A stretch of 64,000 bases of DNA from positions 1 to 64,000 of the forward strand of contig NZ_JACJHY010000023.1 of NCBI RefSeq assembly GCF_014138625.1, in the 5' to 3' direction. Positions 1 to 9,431 of this stretch are shown in pieces; position 1 is the stretch's first letter; every line of letters begins with the position of its first letter. The notes beneath the pieces are model-generated. The model was not told where the DNA came from. It saw only the letters and a list, made by a program, of their open reading frames with translations, and made no database searches. This DNA is from Aminobacter ciceronei (GTDB lineage Bacteria; Pseudomonadota; Alphaproteobacteria; Rhizobiales; Rhizobiaceae). The translations under genes and the position numbers were made by a program.

Positions 1-1088
1 AATACAAGGGCTTCTGGCTGCCGCAGGAATTCGCCAAGGAGGGCGCCATCGCCGAATACTGGGCCTGCCGTGAGAAGGCGGTGGTGATGGATCTCAGTGC
101 CCTGCGCAAGTTCGAGGTCACCGGCCCTGATGCCGAAGCCCTGATGCAGTACACGCTGACCCGCGACGTCAAGAAGCTCGGTGTCGGTCAGGTCGTCTAC
201 ACCGCCATGTGCTACGAGCATGGCGGCATGGTCGACGACGGCACGCTGCTGCGTCTGGGCAAGGACAATTTCCGCTGGATCTGCGGCGATGACTATTCCG
301 GCGTCTGGCTGCGCGAGCAGGCGGAGAAACTCGGCCTCAAGGTGCTGGTCCGCTCCTCGACCGACCAGATGCACAACATCGCCGTCCAGGGCCCGAACAG
401 CCGCGACATCCTGAAGGAGATCGTCTGGACGCCGCCGCACCAGCCGGCGCTCAGTGAGCTCGAATGGTTCCGCTTCACCATCGGCCGCATCGGCGATGCA
501 CAGGGTGTCCCTGTGGTGGTGTCGCGCACGGGCTACACCGGCGAGCTCGGTTATGAGGTCTGGTGCCATCCGCGCGATGCCGAGATCGTCTTCGACGCGG
601 TGTGGGCAGCCGGCCAGCCGCATGGCTTGAAGCCGATGGGCTTTGCAGCCCTCGACATGGTGCGCATCGAGGCCGGCCTGATCTTTGCCAATTACGAGTT
701 CTCCGACCAGACCGACCCGTTCGAGGCCGGCATCGGCTTCACCGTGCCCTTGAAGACCAAGACCGACGACTTCATCGGCCGCGAGGCACTGATCCGGCGC
801 AAGGACAACCCGATCCACAAGCTTGTCGGCCTCGACATCGACGCCAATGTCGCTGTCGGCCATGGCGACTGCGTCCATATCGGCCGCGCCCAGATCGGCA
901 TCGTCACCTCGTCGATGCGCTCGCCGATCCTCGGCAAGAACATCGCACTCGCTCGCATCGAGGCAGCACATGCCGAGATCGGCACCGAGGTCGAGGTCGG
1001 CAAGCTCGACGGCCAGCAAAAGCGCCTGCCGGCCAGGATCGTGCCGTTCGCCCACTACGATCCCAAGAAGGAACGCCCACGCTCGTAG
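1..1088 (+). CDS. GcvT-family aminomethyltransferase, 5' truncated by window edge
   Basis: The reading frame is open from base 3, before the first in-window ATG at 81, so the gene starts upstream of the window and 362 codons are seen. It has the tetrahydrofolate-dependent aminomethyltransferase fold: the HGGMVDDGT segment carries the conserved Asp of GcvT proteins, and RTGYTGELGYE and RIEAG are family motifs. The family includes glycine-cleavage T protein and demethylases for dimethylglycine, DMSP and similar methylated compounds. No gcvH or gcvP is visible, so a dedicated demethylase is as likely as GcvT itself. The gene ends at a terminator shared with the convergent iron operon. Family assignment is firm; substrate is unknown. 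Confidence 0.85.
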   Translation, partial: YKGFWLPQEFAKEGAIAEYWACREKAVVMDLSALRKFEVTGPDAEALMQYTLTRDVKKLGVGQVVYTAMCYEHGGMVDDGTLLRLGKDNFRWICGDDYSGVWLREQAEKLGLKVLVRSSTDQMHNIAVQGPNSRDILKEIVWTPPHQPALSELEWFRFTIGRIGDAQGVPVVVSRTGYTGELGYEVWCHPRDAEIVFDAVWAAGQPHGLKPMGFAALDMVRIEAGLIFANYEFSDQTDPFEAGIGFTVPLKTKTDDFIGREALIRRKDNPIHKLVGLDIDANVAVGHGDCVHIGRAQIGIVTSSMRSPILGKNIALARIEAAHAEIGTEVEVGKLDGQQKRLPARIVPFAHYDPKKERPRS

Positions 1089-1124
1089 GCGCAACCGGCA
1101 CCACACATCACCTTCGACAACGCA

Positions 1125-1148
1125 AAAGCCCCGCAATCGCGGGGCTTT
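1125..1148. terminator. bidirectional intrinsic terminator
   Basis: A perfect 10-bp stem (AAAGCCCCGC / GCGGGGCTTT) with a 4-nt AATC loop lies between two convergent genes. A-rich sequence on one side and T-rich on the other let it work in both directions: for the aminomethyltransferase on the plus strand and for fbpC on the minus strand. Confidence 0.9.
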
Positions 1149-1175
1149 CTGTTGGTAGCGGCGGGATCAGCCTGA

Positions 1176-2270
1176 TCAGGCGGTGCCATCGAAGACGTGG
1201 GCCTTGCCGTGGACACTGATCCGTACGATCGCGCCCACCGTTGGCGCGTCGACGAAGGACCGGCGCAGGATGAGCGGGTGGTTGCCGATAACGGCGGCGT
1301 CGGGCGGGTCGAGACTGTTGAGTACACGCAACGCGACAGTGCTTACCGAGCCGGCGAACTCTGCCTCGATGATCTCGCCGAAGACCACGTTGGGTGGGGT
1401 ATTGGCGACGTCTGCCCGCGACGCCGGCTCAAGGAAGACCTGCTCCGGGCGCAGCATGATACGGGCGACGTCGCGCGGGCTCGTGCTGTCAGCGCCGATG
1501 TGGCCGATGGCGCATTCGGCGATGCCGCTTGAGATACGCGCCGGAAGGATGATGCTGTCGCCGAGGAACTCGGCGATCATCCGGTCCTTCGGGCGCAGAT
1601 AGAGGTCGCGTGGCGCGCCGACCTGCGAGAAGGCGCCGTCGCGCATGACAGCGACCTGGTCGGCGAAAGACAGGGCCTCGGCCTGGTCGTGGGTGACCAG
1701 GATCGTGGCGATGCCGGCCTGTTCGAGCAGTTCGGCGACGGCCTTGCGCATCGAGGCGCGCAAGCCCGTGTCGAGAGCCGAGAACGGTTCGTCGAGCAGC
1801 ATCAGGCGCGGCTTGCGCGCCATGGCACGGGCGAGTGCCACGCGTTGCTGCTGGCCGCCGGAGAGCTGGTGCGGGCGGCGCTTGAGGATGCCCCTGTCGA
1901 GGCCGACGACATAAGCGAGGTCGGCGATGCGTTCGTCGCGCGCATCCTCGTCGCGTTTCATGCCGAAGCCAATATTGTCGGCGATGCTGAGATGGGGAAA
2001 CAGCGCGCCGTCCTGCGCCACCACGCCGATGCCGCGGCGATGCGCCGGCACGACATCGCCATTGCCCGCGAGTTCGGTCCCATAAAGCACGATGCTGCCG
2101 GCATCGGGGGCCTCAAAACCGGCGATGAGACGCAACAGTGTGGTCTTGCCGCAGCCCGAGGGGCCGACGATGGCGGTGCGGCTTCCGACTGCGACCGCAA
2201 GCTCGATGCCGTCGACGGCGGTGACATTGCCATAGGCTTTGCGCAGGCCATGCAGGTGAAGAAAGCTCAT
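1176..2270 (-). CDS. fbpC: Ferric iron ABC transporter ATP-binding protein FbpC
   Basis: The ATPase subunit of a periplasmic Fe(III) importer; it couples ATP hydrolysis to iron entry through FbpB. Visible motifs are Walker A GPSGCGKT (residues 36-43), Q-loop Gln86, signature LSGGQ (136-140), Walker B LMLLDEP (156-162) and switch His194. A C-terminal TOBE-like region follows, giving 364 residues, normal for FbpC/PotA-type ATPases. Its ATG overlaps the fbpB stop by 4 bp, so it is the last gene of fbpA-fbpB-fbpC. The iron call rests mainly on the neighbouring FbpA; the ATPase alone could belong to a polyamine or thiamine importer. Confidence 0.9.
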   Translation of the reverse strand: MSFLHLHGLRKAYGNVTAVDGIELAVAVGSRTAIVGPSGCGKTTLLRLIAGFEAPDAGSIVLYGTELAGNGDVVPAHRRGIGVVAQDGALFPHLSIADNIGFGMKRDEDARDERIADLAYVVGLDRGILKRRPHQLSGGQQQRVALARAMARKPRLMLLDEPFSALDTGLRASMRKAVAELLEQAGIATILVTHDQAEALSFADQVAVMRDGAFSQVGAPRDLYLRPKDRMIAEFLGDSIILPARISSGIAECAIGHIGADSTSPRDVARIMLRPEQVFLEPASRADVANTPPNVVFGEIIEAEFAGSVSTVALRVLNSLDPPDAAVIGNHPLILRRSFVDAPTVGAIVRISVHGKAHVFDGTA

Positions 2271-3850
2271 CGGCCGGCCATCCGTCGCGACTGTACATAA
2301 AGGAGCCAGGTCAAGGGCAGCGACATCACCACCATGATCAGTGCGTAGGGTGCGGCTGCGGCATAGTCGAGTTCGTTGCTCATCGCCCAGAAGGCCATGG
2401 CGAGCGTGCGGGTGCCGTTGGGCGCGAGCATCTGGGTGGCGGTGAGTTCATTGGTGATGCCAAGCCCGACCAGGGCAATGCCGGCGGCGGCGCCCGGCGC
2501 GGAGAGGCGCACCGTCGTCGACCACAGCGCGCGCAGCGGGCTGCGGCCGAGGCTGCCGGCCGCCTGTTCGAGCTCGACCGGAGCCTGGGCGATGCTGGCG
2601 CGCAGCGACACCAGCGCCCGGGGCAGGAACATCAGCGCATAGGCGGCAAGGATGGTGGCGACGGTCTGGTAGAGCGGCATCGCGACACGCACAGTGACCG
2701 TGACCAGAGCGAGCGCGATGACCACGCCGGGCAAGGAGCCGACGATGTAGTTGCAGCTTTCGAGCAGGCGCGGCAGTGGGCCTGGGCGGCGGATCGACAG
2801 CCACGCCATTGGAATGGCGATGGCGACGGTGAGCAGCGCGCCGCCGAGCGCCAGCACGAGCGTCTGCCACAGCGCGAGGCTAATGACATCGAGGTTCCAG
2901 ACCCCGGCGCCACCGGCGACGAGCCAGCGGCCGACGGTCAGGAATGGCACGCCGAGCGCCAGTGATGCTGTGATCAGTGGCAAGGCGAGGCAAGGCACGG
3001 TGGCGCGGCCGAGGCTTGTGCGCACAGCGGTGCGCGCAGCACCCGAGCCGACGCGGGCGTAGCGCTCGCCGCCGCGCAGCATGGCTTCGAGCGCCAGGAG
3101 CACGAGGCAGCAGACGACCAGCACGCCGGCCAACATGTTGGCCGCCGGTCCGTTGAAGGTCGACTGGAACTGGTCGACGATTGCGGTGGTGAAGGTGTCG
3201 AAGCGGATGAAGACATAGAGGCCGTATTCGGCAAGCAGGTGCAGGCCAACGAGCAGCGCGCCGCCCAGCACGGCGAGCTTGAGCTGGGGCAGGACGACCC
3301 GAAGGAAAACGCGCCAAGGGGTGTTGCCGAGCGAGGCGGCAGCGTCTTCTAGCGCCGGATCGAGCCGGCGCAGCGTCGCTGCCACCGGCAGATAGATGAA
3401 GGGAAAATAGGCGATGACCGAAATCAGCACGCCGGCGAAAAGGCCGTGCATGGATGGAAACAGGGTGATCCAGGCATAAGAATGGACGAAGGCGGGAACG
3501 GCGAGCGGCGCTACCGACAGCCCCGACCAGAAACGTGCGCCGGGCAAGTCGCTGCGTTCGGTCAGCCAGGCCAGGGCCACCGACAAAAGCGCGGTGATCG
3601 GCACGACGAGGATGACGAGCGAAAGCGTGTTGACCAAGAGTTCACCGACGCGTGGCCGGAACACCAGCTGGGCAACTGAGGTCCAGCCGGTCTGGATCGC
3701 AACCCAGATGATGAAGCCGAGCGGCAAAAGGGCAAACAGCGACACCAGCACCGCCGCGACCGCGATCCAGGATGTCGGCAGCAGGCGGGACCAGGCTGCG
3801 GCTGGGGTCGATGGCCGCGAAGGATGATATTCAGCCGACGAAGGCGTCAC
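2267..3850 (-). CDS. fbpB: Ferric iron ABC transporter permease FbpB (fused two-domain permease)
   Basis: An inner-membrane permease with two tandem binding-protein-dependent permease domains, hence about 12 hydrophobic segments, as in FbpB/SfuB. The frame can be extended to a TTG at 3937, but that start lies directly against the hairpin behind fbpA and the added 29 residues are Arg-rich and unlike a permease. The GTG at 3850 has a GGGAG six bases upstream and gives a typical 527-residue protein, so I prefer it. It sits between fbpA and fbpC and overlaps fbpC by 4 bp. Confidence 0.88.
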   Translation of the reverse strand: MTPSSAEYHPSRPSTPAAAWSRLLPTSWIAVAAVLVSLFALLPLGFIIWVAIQTGWTSVAQLVFRPRVGELLVNTLSLVILVVPITALLSVALAWLTERSDLPGARFWSGLSVAPLAVPAFVHSYAWITLFPSMHGLFAGVLISVIAYFPFIYLPVAATLRRLDPALEDAAASLGNTPWRVFLRVVLPQLKLAVLGGALLVGLHLLAEYGLYVFIRFDTFTTAIVDQFQSTFNGPAANMLAGVLVVCCLVLLALEAMLRGGERYARVGSGAARTAVRTSLGRATVPCLALPLITASLALGVPFLTVGRWLVAGGAGVWNLDVISLALWQTLVLALGGALLTVAIAIPMAWLSIRRPGPLPRLLESCNYIVGSLPGVVIALALVTVTVRVAMPLYQTVATILAAYALMFLPRALVSLRASIAQAPVELEQAAGSLGRSPLRALWSTTVRLSAPGAAAGIALVGLGITNELTATQMLAPNGTRTLAMAFWAMSNELDYAAAAPYALIMVVMSLPLTWLLYVQSRRMAGR

Positions 3851-3937
3851 TCCAGGCTCCCGGTTCGCCTCGCGGCGAGGAATAGATGACCATCCGGTGA
3901 AGGAATTCCGCCGTCTTGGCAAGCCCTTCAGGTGCAA

Positions 3938-3966
3938 AAGCTCCCGCGACCGTGTTGCGGGAGCTT
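3938..3966 (-). terminator. hairpin with T-run between fbpA and fbpB (partial terminator/attenuator)
   Basis: A perfect 10-bp stem AAGCTCCCGC / GCGGGAGCTT with a 9-nt loop begins 18 bases after the fbpA stop and is followed on the minus strand by TTTT. It resembles an intrinsic terminator placed inside the operon. It would let most transcripts stop after fbpA, giving an excess of binding protein over permease and ATPase. Confidence 0.75.
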
Positions 3967-3983
3967 GATTGGCGCAGTGGCAT

Positions 3984-4991
3984 TCAGAGCAGCCCGGCCG
4001 CCGTCATCAGCTCGGACACCTTCTTGCTGTCGAGCTTCGAGGCCTCGACCTTCGGCGCCTGCAGGTCCTTGAGTGGGGTGAGCTCCGGGTTGGACTCGTC
4101 GCCGGTGCCGACGGCATACTCGAACGAGGTGCCGGTCCTGAGGATGCCCTGGCCGGTCTTGCCAGTGATCCACTTGAGGAACGCCTGGGCTTCCTTGGGG
4201 TGTTTGCTGGACGCGAGGACCCCACCTCCAGAGATGCTGACGAAGGCGCCAGGATCCTGGTTCTTGAACAGATGCAGCGAGACATTCTTGCTGTTCTCGC
4301 CCGTCTTGGCCTGATCGCCATAGTAGTAATAGTGGTAGATCACGGCGCCATCGACCTCGCCGGCATTGACCGCCTTCATGGCGGTGCTGTTGCCGCGATA
4401 GGCGGTGAAATTGGCCTTCATGCCCTTCAGCCATTCGACGGTGGCTGCCTCGCCCTTCAGTTCGAGCAGCGCGCCGACAATGGCCTGGAAATCGGCGCCC
4501 GACGGCGAGGCCGCCCAGCGACCCTTCCAGCTCGGACCGGCCAGATCGAGCAGCGATTTCGGCAGCTTGTCGGCGGTGAGCTTGGTCTTGTCATAGGCAA
4601 AGACGGTGCTGCGCGCGGCAATGCCGGTCCAGTGGCCGTTGGCGGGACGGAATTCCTCGGGCACCTGCGCCAGCGTGTCGGCATCGACAGGCGCGAACAG
4701 CCCGGCATTGTCGACCAGCGCCATGGCCGGCGAGTTCTCGGTCAGGAAGACGTCGGCCGGCGACAGCTTGCCTTCGGCGACGATCTGGTTGCCGAACTCG
4801 GTGTCGCTGCCCTTGCGGATCGTCACCTTGATGCCGGTTTCCTTGGTGAAGGCTTCGGCCCACTCGTTGGTCAGGCTTTCGTGCTGGGCGTTATAGATGA
4901 CGATGCCTTTGGCATCCTGCGCCAGAGCGGACGAGGCGTAGAGGGCCAACAGCAGGGCGGCGCTGGTCAAAGCGAAATGGGTGGACTTCAC
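3984..4991 (-). CDS. fbpA: Periplasmic ferric iron-binding protein FbpA
   Basis: A solute-binding protein that captures Fe(III) in the periplasm for FbpBC. The GTG start at 4991 has AAGGAG seven bases upstream and gives a Sec signal peptide (hydrophobic [17 protein letters not shown], cleavage near AQD); longer upstream starts lack this logic. The mature protein opens with the family motif IYNAQHE and contains YHYYYYG, the Tyr cluster that coordinates iron in FbpA-type transferrins. At 335 residues it is family-typical. First gene of the fbp operon, transcribed from a region carrying a TGA-N9-TCA box. Confidence 0.92.
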   Translation of the reverse strand: MKSTHFALTSAALLLALYASSALAQDAKGIVIYNAQHESLTNEWAEAFTKETGIKVTIRKGSDTEFGNQIVAEGKLSPADVFLTENSPAMALVDNAGLFAPVDADTLAQVPEEFRPANGHWTGIAARSTVFAYDKTKLTADKLPKSLLDLAGPSWKGRWAASPSGADFQAIVGALLELKGEAATVEWLKGMKANFTAYRGNSTAMKAVNAGEVDGAVIYHYYYYGDQAKTGENSKNVSLHLFKNQDPGAFVSISGGGVLASSKHPKEAQAFLKWITGKTGQGILRTGTSFEYAVGTGDESNPELTPLKDLQAPKVEASKLDSKKVSELMTAAGLL

Positions 4992-5428
4992 GGGGGCACT
5001 CCTTGGAAGCTGAAGGTGTATGCTGGGCCGGACAGGCGGCAGCAATACATGAGTAGCGTAGTCAACATGGATGGACATGTCGACGCCAGGGAAGGCGTTG
5101 GCGAGGCGCATTCGGTGAACGATGCTGGGAGCTGGGCCGTATCGAGAAGGCTGCTGGAAACTTGAGCGAAGTCATTCGCTGTCGCGAAGTCAGACGTTAC
5201 TCGAACAAGCCAGGCCTGTCGGACTGGTGCTATGTTGATCGCAAGTGGAGAAAGCGTTGGACCCCGACCGCCAGATCCGCCGTTAGCCGGCGTTTCTTGG
5301 AAATTTGTGCCGACGCCGCACCGCGTGGCGGGGCGGTCAAGACAATCGGCTGCAAATCGTGACCCCGTTCCAGTGCGTCACGATTGCATTGCCCCAGGCG
5401 ATTTTCTTTTGGCCCAGACGATCTGCGG
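4992..5428. other. intergenic region upstream of fbpA
   Basis: This 437-bp stretch separates the fbpA start from the end of the GMC oxidoreductase gene, both on the minus strand. Short open frames here have no ribosome-binding site or recognisable family and I do not call them. It must hold the fbp promoter. The only signal I recognise is the IRO-type box listed separately; no clear terminator for the upstream operon was found. Confidence 0.6.
5050..5064 (-). promoter_or_regulatory. candidate RirA-binding IRO box upstream of fbpA
   Basis: TGAGTAGCGTAGTCA fits the rhizobial iron-responsive operator pattern TGA-N9-TCA, with extra dyad symmetry (TGAnTAnnnTAnTCA). It lies 59 bp upstream of the fbpA start codon, where RirA would repress under iron sufficiency. 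The match is short and could occur by chance, but placement before an iron importer raises its credibility. Confidence 0.6.
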
Positions 5429-7045
5429 CTAGGCGCGGCGGTCCCCGAGGATCATTTCGGCTGCCTTCTCGGCGATCATGATGACAGGCGAATTGGTGTT
5501 GCCGGAAACGATCGTCGGCATGATCGAGGCGTCGACGACACGCAATCCGTCGAGGCCGTGGACGCGCAGGCGGTCGTCGACCACGGACATTGTGTCAGAC
5601 CCCATCTTGCAGGTGCCGACCGGGTGGAAGATCGTCGTGCCGATGTCGCCGGCCTTGCGGATGAGATCGGCGTCGCTGTCGTACTGGGTCCCTGGAAGCA
5701 CTTCCTCAGGCGCGAAGCGCGCGACGGCCCTGGCCTTCATCAGGCGGCGGACATGGCGCAGCGAGGCAATGGCGGTGCTGCGGTCGCCGTCGGTGGAGAG
5801 ATAGTTCGGCCTGATCTTCGCTGCCTCGCGCGCGTCTGATGAAGCCATGTGCACGCTGCCGCGGCTTTCGGGACGCAGATTGCAGACCGACACCGTGACG
5901 GCTGGAAAGCGGTGCAACGGTTCGCCCAGCCGATCAGTGCTGAGCGGCTGAACGTGATATTCGAGATCGGGCGTTTCGAGACGCGGATCGCTCTTGGCGA
6001 AAATGCCGAGCTGGCTCGGCGCCATCGACAGCGGGCCGCTGCGCTTCACCGCATATTCGAGCCCCATGGCGGCGCGGCTGAACAGATTGTGGTAGCGCTG
6101 GTTGAGCGTCGCCGCCCCCGTTACCTTGAACACGGTCCGGATCTGCAGATGGTCCTGCAGGTTTTCGCCGACGCCGGCCAGCGCGTGACGGATTTCGATG
6201 CCGAGGCCTGAAAGCAGCTCGGGCCGGCCGACGCCGGAGAGCTCGAGAATCTTTGGCGAGTTGATGGCGCCGGCGGCGAGGATTGTCTGGCTTGCCTTGA
6301 CGCGATGCAACTGGCCGTCCTTGCGGAAGACGAGGCCGGTAACGCGCCTGCCGTCGAATTCGAGCTGCTCGGTCTCGGCGCCGGTGACGACACGCAGGTT
6401 GCTGCGGTCGGTTATGCCGCGCAGGAAGGCCTTGGAGGTGTTCCAGCGCACGCCGCCCCGCTGGTTGACCTCGAAATAGCCGGAACCTTCGTTGGTGCCG
6501 GTATTGAAGTCGTCGGTGCGCGGGATGCCGAGTTCCTCGGCGGCGTCGCGGAAGGCGTCGAGGATCGGCCAGGACAGGCGTTGTTTTTCGATGCGCCATT
6601 CGCCGCCCGACCCGTGCATGGCGCTCTTGCCGGCATGATGGTCTTCCGACTTCAGGAAGTAAGGCAGCACATCATCCCAACCCCAACCGACATTGCCGGA
6701 CTGGCGCCAGCCATCATAGTCGGCGGCCTGGCCACGCATGTAGATCATGCCGTTGATCGACGAGCAGCCGCCCAGCACCTTGCCCCGGGGGTAGTTCAGG
6801 CTGCGGCCATTGAGGCCGGCGTCTGGTTCGGTCTTCATCAGCCAGTCGGTGCGCGGATTGCCCATGCAGTAGAGGTAGCCGATCGGGATGTTGACCCAGT
6901 GATAGCGGTCGGAACCACCGGCTTCGAGCAAAAGCACGCGATTGCGGGGATCGGCGGACAGCCGATTGGCAAGCACGCAACCGGCGGAGCCTGCGCCGAC
7001 GATGACGTAGTCATAGTCGCCAAATGAGGAGGATGCTTCGGTCAC
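5429..7045 (-). CDS. GMC-family FAD-dependent alcohol/polyol dehydrogenase
   Basis: A glucose-methanol-choline oxidoreductase of 538 residues. Near the N terminus YDYVIVGAGSAGCVLANRL is the FAD-binding Rossmann motif, followed by LLLEAG; LNYPRGKVLGGCSSING is the GMC signature, and the C-terminal FHPVGTCKMG and GNTNSP segments carry the catalytic His/Asn region. No signal peptide, so cytoplasmic. Annotated relatives are often called choline dehydrogenases, but its ATG overlaps the kinase stop by 4 bp, tying it to sugar/polyol catabolism. Last gene of the operon; substrate unknown. Confidence 0.88.
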   Translation of the reverse strand: MTEASSSFGDYDYVIVGAGSAGCVLANRLSADPRNRVLLLEAGGSDRYHWVNIPIGYLYCMGNPRTDWLMKTEPDAGLNGRSLNYPRGKVLGGCSSINGMIYMRGQAADYDGWRQSGNVGWGWDDVLPYFLKSEDHHAGKSAMHGSGGEWRIEKQRLSWPILDAFRDAAEELGIPRTDDFNTGTNEGSGYFEVNQRGGVRWNTSKAFLRGITDRSNLRVVTGAETEQLEFDGRRVTGLVFRKDGQLHRVKASQTILAAGAINSPKILELSGVGRPELLSGLGIEIRHALAGVGENLQDHLQIRTVFKVTGAATLNQRYHNLFSRAAMGLEYAVKRSGPLSMAPSQLGIFAKSDPRLETPDLEYHVQPLSTDRLGEPLHRFPAVTVSVCNLRPESRGSVHMASSDAREAAKIRPNYLSTDGDRSTAIASLRHVRRLMKARAVARFAPEEVLPGTQYDSDADLIRKAGDIGTTIFHPVGTCKMGSDTMSVVDDRLRVHGLDGLRVVDASIMPTIVSGNTNSPVIMIAEKAAEMILGDRRA

Positions 7046-8565
7046 TGCGGTGCCTGCTTGGACTGCTCAATGGCGATGCGCTGCCAAATCGGGGCCATCG
7101 CCTGGTTGATCTCGCCATACAATCGATAGCGCCTGGCATAAACAGGGGCAATCGCGCCATTGGGCGTATAGTGGCGGGCGGCCGAGGTCATCGCCGTCGC
7201 ACCTTCAGCATAGTCGGCGAAGAGGCCAAAGCCGGTCGCGGCGGCAATGGCGGCGCCCAGCGCGCCGGTCTCGCGACTGCGAGCCACGGTGACCGGAACG
7301 CCGAGCACGTCGGCGAAGATCTGCGGCCAGACGGCGCTGCGCGAGCCGCCGCCCGACAATGTGACCTCGTCGAAGATGGCACCCGCCTTGCACAAGGTCT
7401 CGACGTGGCGCTTGTGCTCGAAGGCAACGCCCTCGAACAAGGCGCGCAACATATGGCCGCGCGTGTGCCAGCCGGCGACGCCGTAGAATCCGGCGCGGGC
7501 GTGGCCGTTCTGCTGCGAGCCATAGAGGAAGGGGTGGTAGATCGGAATGTCGCCATCGGGGTCGACAGACGCGACGAGTTCGCTGCACAATTCGAACGGC
7601 GAAGCGTCGCCGTCATGGCCATGCTCGAAGAACTCGCGGACGATCCATTCGAGATTGGCGGCCGAGGTGGCACTCGATTCGATCGCCAGATAGCGCCTGG
7701 GGTCGAAGGTCGACAGCATGAAAATCGAAGGGTCGCGGATCGGCTCGTCCGTAATGACCTGGTTGATGCTCCAGGTGCCGGCGATGATCGAGGCTGCGCC
7801 CGTGCGGGTGACGCCCGAGCCGACAGCGCTGGCAACTACATCGAACAGGCCTGCCACCACTGGCGTGCCGGCTCGCAGGCCGGTCTGGGCCGCGACCTCT
7901 GGCGTGACGTGGCCGGCGATCTCGGCCGATTCCAGCACAGGCGGCAGAAGCTCCATGCAGTCGCCAAGCCCGTAAGCGGCAAGCAGGTCTTGAGCGTAGC
8001 GGCGGCTGGGCATTTCAAGCAGGCCGCAGCCAGACATATCAGACGTATCGGTGGAGCGTGCGCCGGTCAGCCGGTTGACGACAAAATCCTTGCACAGAAA
8101 CACCGTGCCGATGCGGCTGAAAAGCTCGGGCGCATGGCGCTTGATCCAGGCGAGCAGGGTGGGCGTCTGTGCCGCCCACGGCTTTTGCAGGCAATGGGCG
8201 TAGGTGCGGTCACCGACATTCTGTTCGCCCCATTCGTCGACGATGCCTATGGCGCGCGTGTCGAGCGACTGGATGCCGATCAGCGGAGCGCCGTCGCGGT
8301 CGAGCGCATAGAGCCCGTTGCCATGTCCGGCACAGCCGATGGCAACGATGTCACCGGCGTCGATGCCGGCCTGGTCGATGCACTGGCCGATGACGGCAAT
8401 GGCGTTGCGCCAGAGCTCGTCGAGGTCGCGTTCGACATGGCCTGGCTTCGGCATGCAGGAGCGGCCGTCGCGGGCGGCGAGCGCAAGTTCGCGCCCTGAC
8501 GTGTCGAAGATGATCGCCTTGATGACGGTGTTGCCCGCATCTAGGCCAAGAATGTACGTGCCCAT
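7042..8565 (-). CDS. FGGY-family carbohydrate kinase (LyxK/EryA-like)
   Basis: A cytoplasmic kinase that phosphorylates a sugar or polyol. The ATG at 8565 has GGAGG five bases upstream and opens with LGLDAGNTVIKA, the N-terminal phosphate-binding motif; longer upstream frames are not coding. GLFDVVASAVGSG and LSGGGSRSAVWPQIFADV are the FGGY C-terminal motifs. At 507 residues it is a normal FGGY kinase and by eye closer to L-xylulose kinase LyxK and erythritol kinase EryA than to xylulokinase. It begins 23 bp after the aldolase gene and overlaps the GMC gene. Family firm, substrate inferred. Confidence 0.9.
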   Translation of the reverse strand: MGTYILGLDAGNTVIKAIIFDTSGRELALAARDGRSCMPKPGHVERDLDELWRNAIAVIGQCIDQAGIDAGDIVAIGCAGHGNGLYALDRDGAPLIGIQSLDTRAIGIVDEWGEQNVGDRTYAHCLQKPWAAQTPTLLAWIKRHAPELFSRIGTVFLCKDFVVNRLTGARSTDTSDMSGCGLLEMPSRRYAQDLLAAYGLGDCMELLPPVLESAEIAGHVTPEVAAQTGLRAGTPVVAGLFDVVASAVGSGVTRTGAASIIAGTWSINQVITDEPIRDPSIFMLSTFDPRRYLAIESSATSAANLEWIVREFFEHGHDGDASPFELCSELVASVDPDGDIPIYHPFLYGSQQNGHARAGFYGVAGWHTRGHMLRALFEGVAFEHKRHVETLCKAGAIFDEVTLSGGGSRSAVWPQIFADVLGVPVTVARSRETGALGAAIAAATGFGLFADYAEGATAMTSAARHYTPNGAIAPVYARRYRLYGEINQAMAPIWQRIAIEQSKQAPQ

Positions 8566-8588
8566 TGGCTCCTCCCGATGCCGCTGCT

Positions 8589-9431
8589 TCAAGCCTGCTT
8601 GTACAGGTCGAAGGCTGTGGCACCATCCGCGCCGTCGTGGATGATCGCCATCAGTCCGCGAACGACCGCGCTCGGATGGGCATGCTGGTAGATATTGCGA
8701 CCATAGACCATCCCCATCGCGCCTTGCGACATCAGCGCCGCCGACTTGTCGAAGACTGTGCGCAGATCCTCCTTGCCGCCGCCACGCACCAGGACCGGGC
8801 AGCGTGCCGCCTCGACCACGCGGTGGAAGTCGTTGGGATCGGTGGTCGGGTCGGCCTTGATGATGTCGGCGCCCATCTCGCGGGCGAGGCGGGTCAGCGT
8901 GACGATCTTTTCGGCATCGCCGTCGACCATGTAGCCGCCGCTCTGGTCGACGGGCAGCATCGCCAGCGGCTCGATCATCAGCGGCAGACCGTATTTCTCG
9001 CAGTCGGCGCGGACGCGTGCGATGTTCTGGACGCATTGCCGGAACAGGTCGGGCTCATCCGGCAGCATGAACAGATTGACCACGACGCAGGCCGCATCCA
9101 TCTCGATCGCACCGAGCAAAGGCTCGGCCTCGTTCTGAAGCACCGCCCACATCGCCCGATGGCGGATCTTGTTGTAGGGATTGCCCATGTCGATGCGCAT
9201 CACGAGTGCGGGCTTGTCCTTGCCCGGAACGGTCTGCAGCAGGTCGGCCTGGCCGTAGTTCATCTGGATGGCGTCGGGACGAGCCTTGACCAGCTGACCG
9301 ACGACGCTTGCCATGTCCTCAAGCCCATTGAGGAAACTCGGTTCGTTGCAGACGCCGTGATCGATGGCGACGTCGAGGCAGCGGCCACCGCCGAACAGCC
9401 TGTTCATGCGGACTTTGTGGTTCAGGCGCAT
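8589..9431 (-). CDS. Class I aldolase, DhnA/FbaB/LsrF type
   Basis: A TIM-barrel Schiff-base aldolase-family enzyme, 280 residues. The ATG at 9431 follows AAAGGAG at ideal distance and overlaps the end of the glpD-like gene by 10 bp. It opens RMNRLFGGGRCLDVAIDHG and later has EMGADIIKADPTT, whose Lys is the likely Schiff-base residue, and VLVRGGGKED and MGMVYGRNIYQ, the phosphate-binding GG and GRN motifs of the DhnA family. The overall pattern is close to E. coli LsrF. In context it probably cleaves a ketose phosphate made by the kinase and GlpD-like enzyme. Aldol cleavage versus LsrF-like thiolysis cannot be decided from sequence. Confidence 0.85.
   Translation of the reverse strand: MRLNHKVRMNRLFGGGRCLDVAIDHGVCNEPSFLNGLEDMASVVGQLVKARPDAIQMNYGQADLLQTVPGKDKPALVMRIDMGNPYNKIRHRAMWAVLQNEAEPLLGAIEMDAACVVVNLFMLPDEPDLFRQCVQNIARVRADCEKYGLPLMIEPLAMLPVDQSGGYMVDGDAEKIVTLTRLAREMGADIIKADPTTDPNDFHRVVEAARCPVLVRGGGKEDLRTVFDKSAALMSQGAMGMVYGRNIYQHAHPSAVVRGLMAIIHDGADGATAFDLYKQA

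Noticed and set aside
3851-3937. N-terminal extension of FbpB from a TTG
   Set aside because: Begins beside the fbpA hairpin, is Arg-rich, and lacks a ribosome site, whereas the GTG at 3850 has one.
5162-5432. Two 66-codon plus-strand frames between fbpA and the GMC gene
   Set aside because: No ribosome site, no family resemblance, and they lie in the fbp promoter region.
7024-8499. 491-codon plus-strand frame opposite the FGGY kinase
   Set aside because: Shadow of the kinase gene; no ribosome site or recognisable domain.
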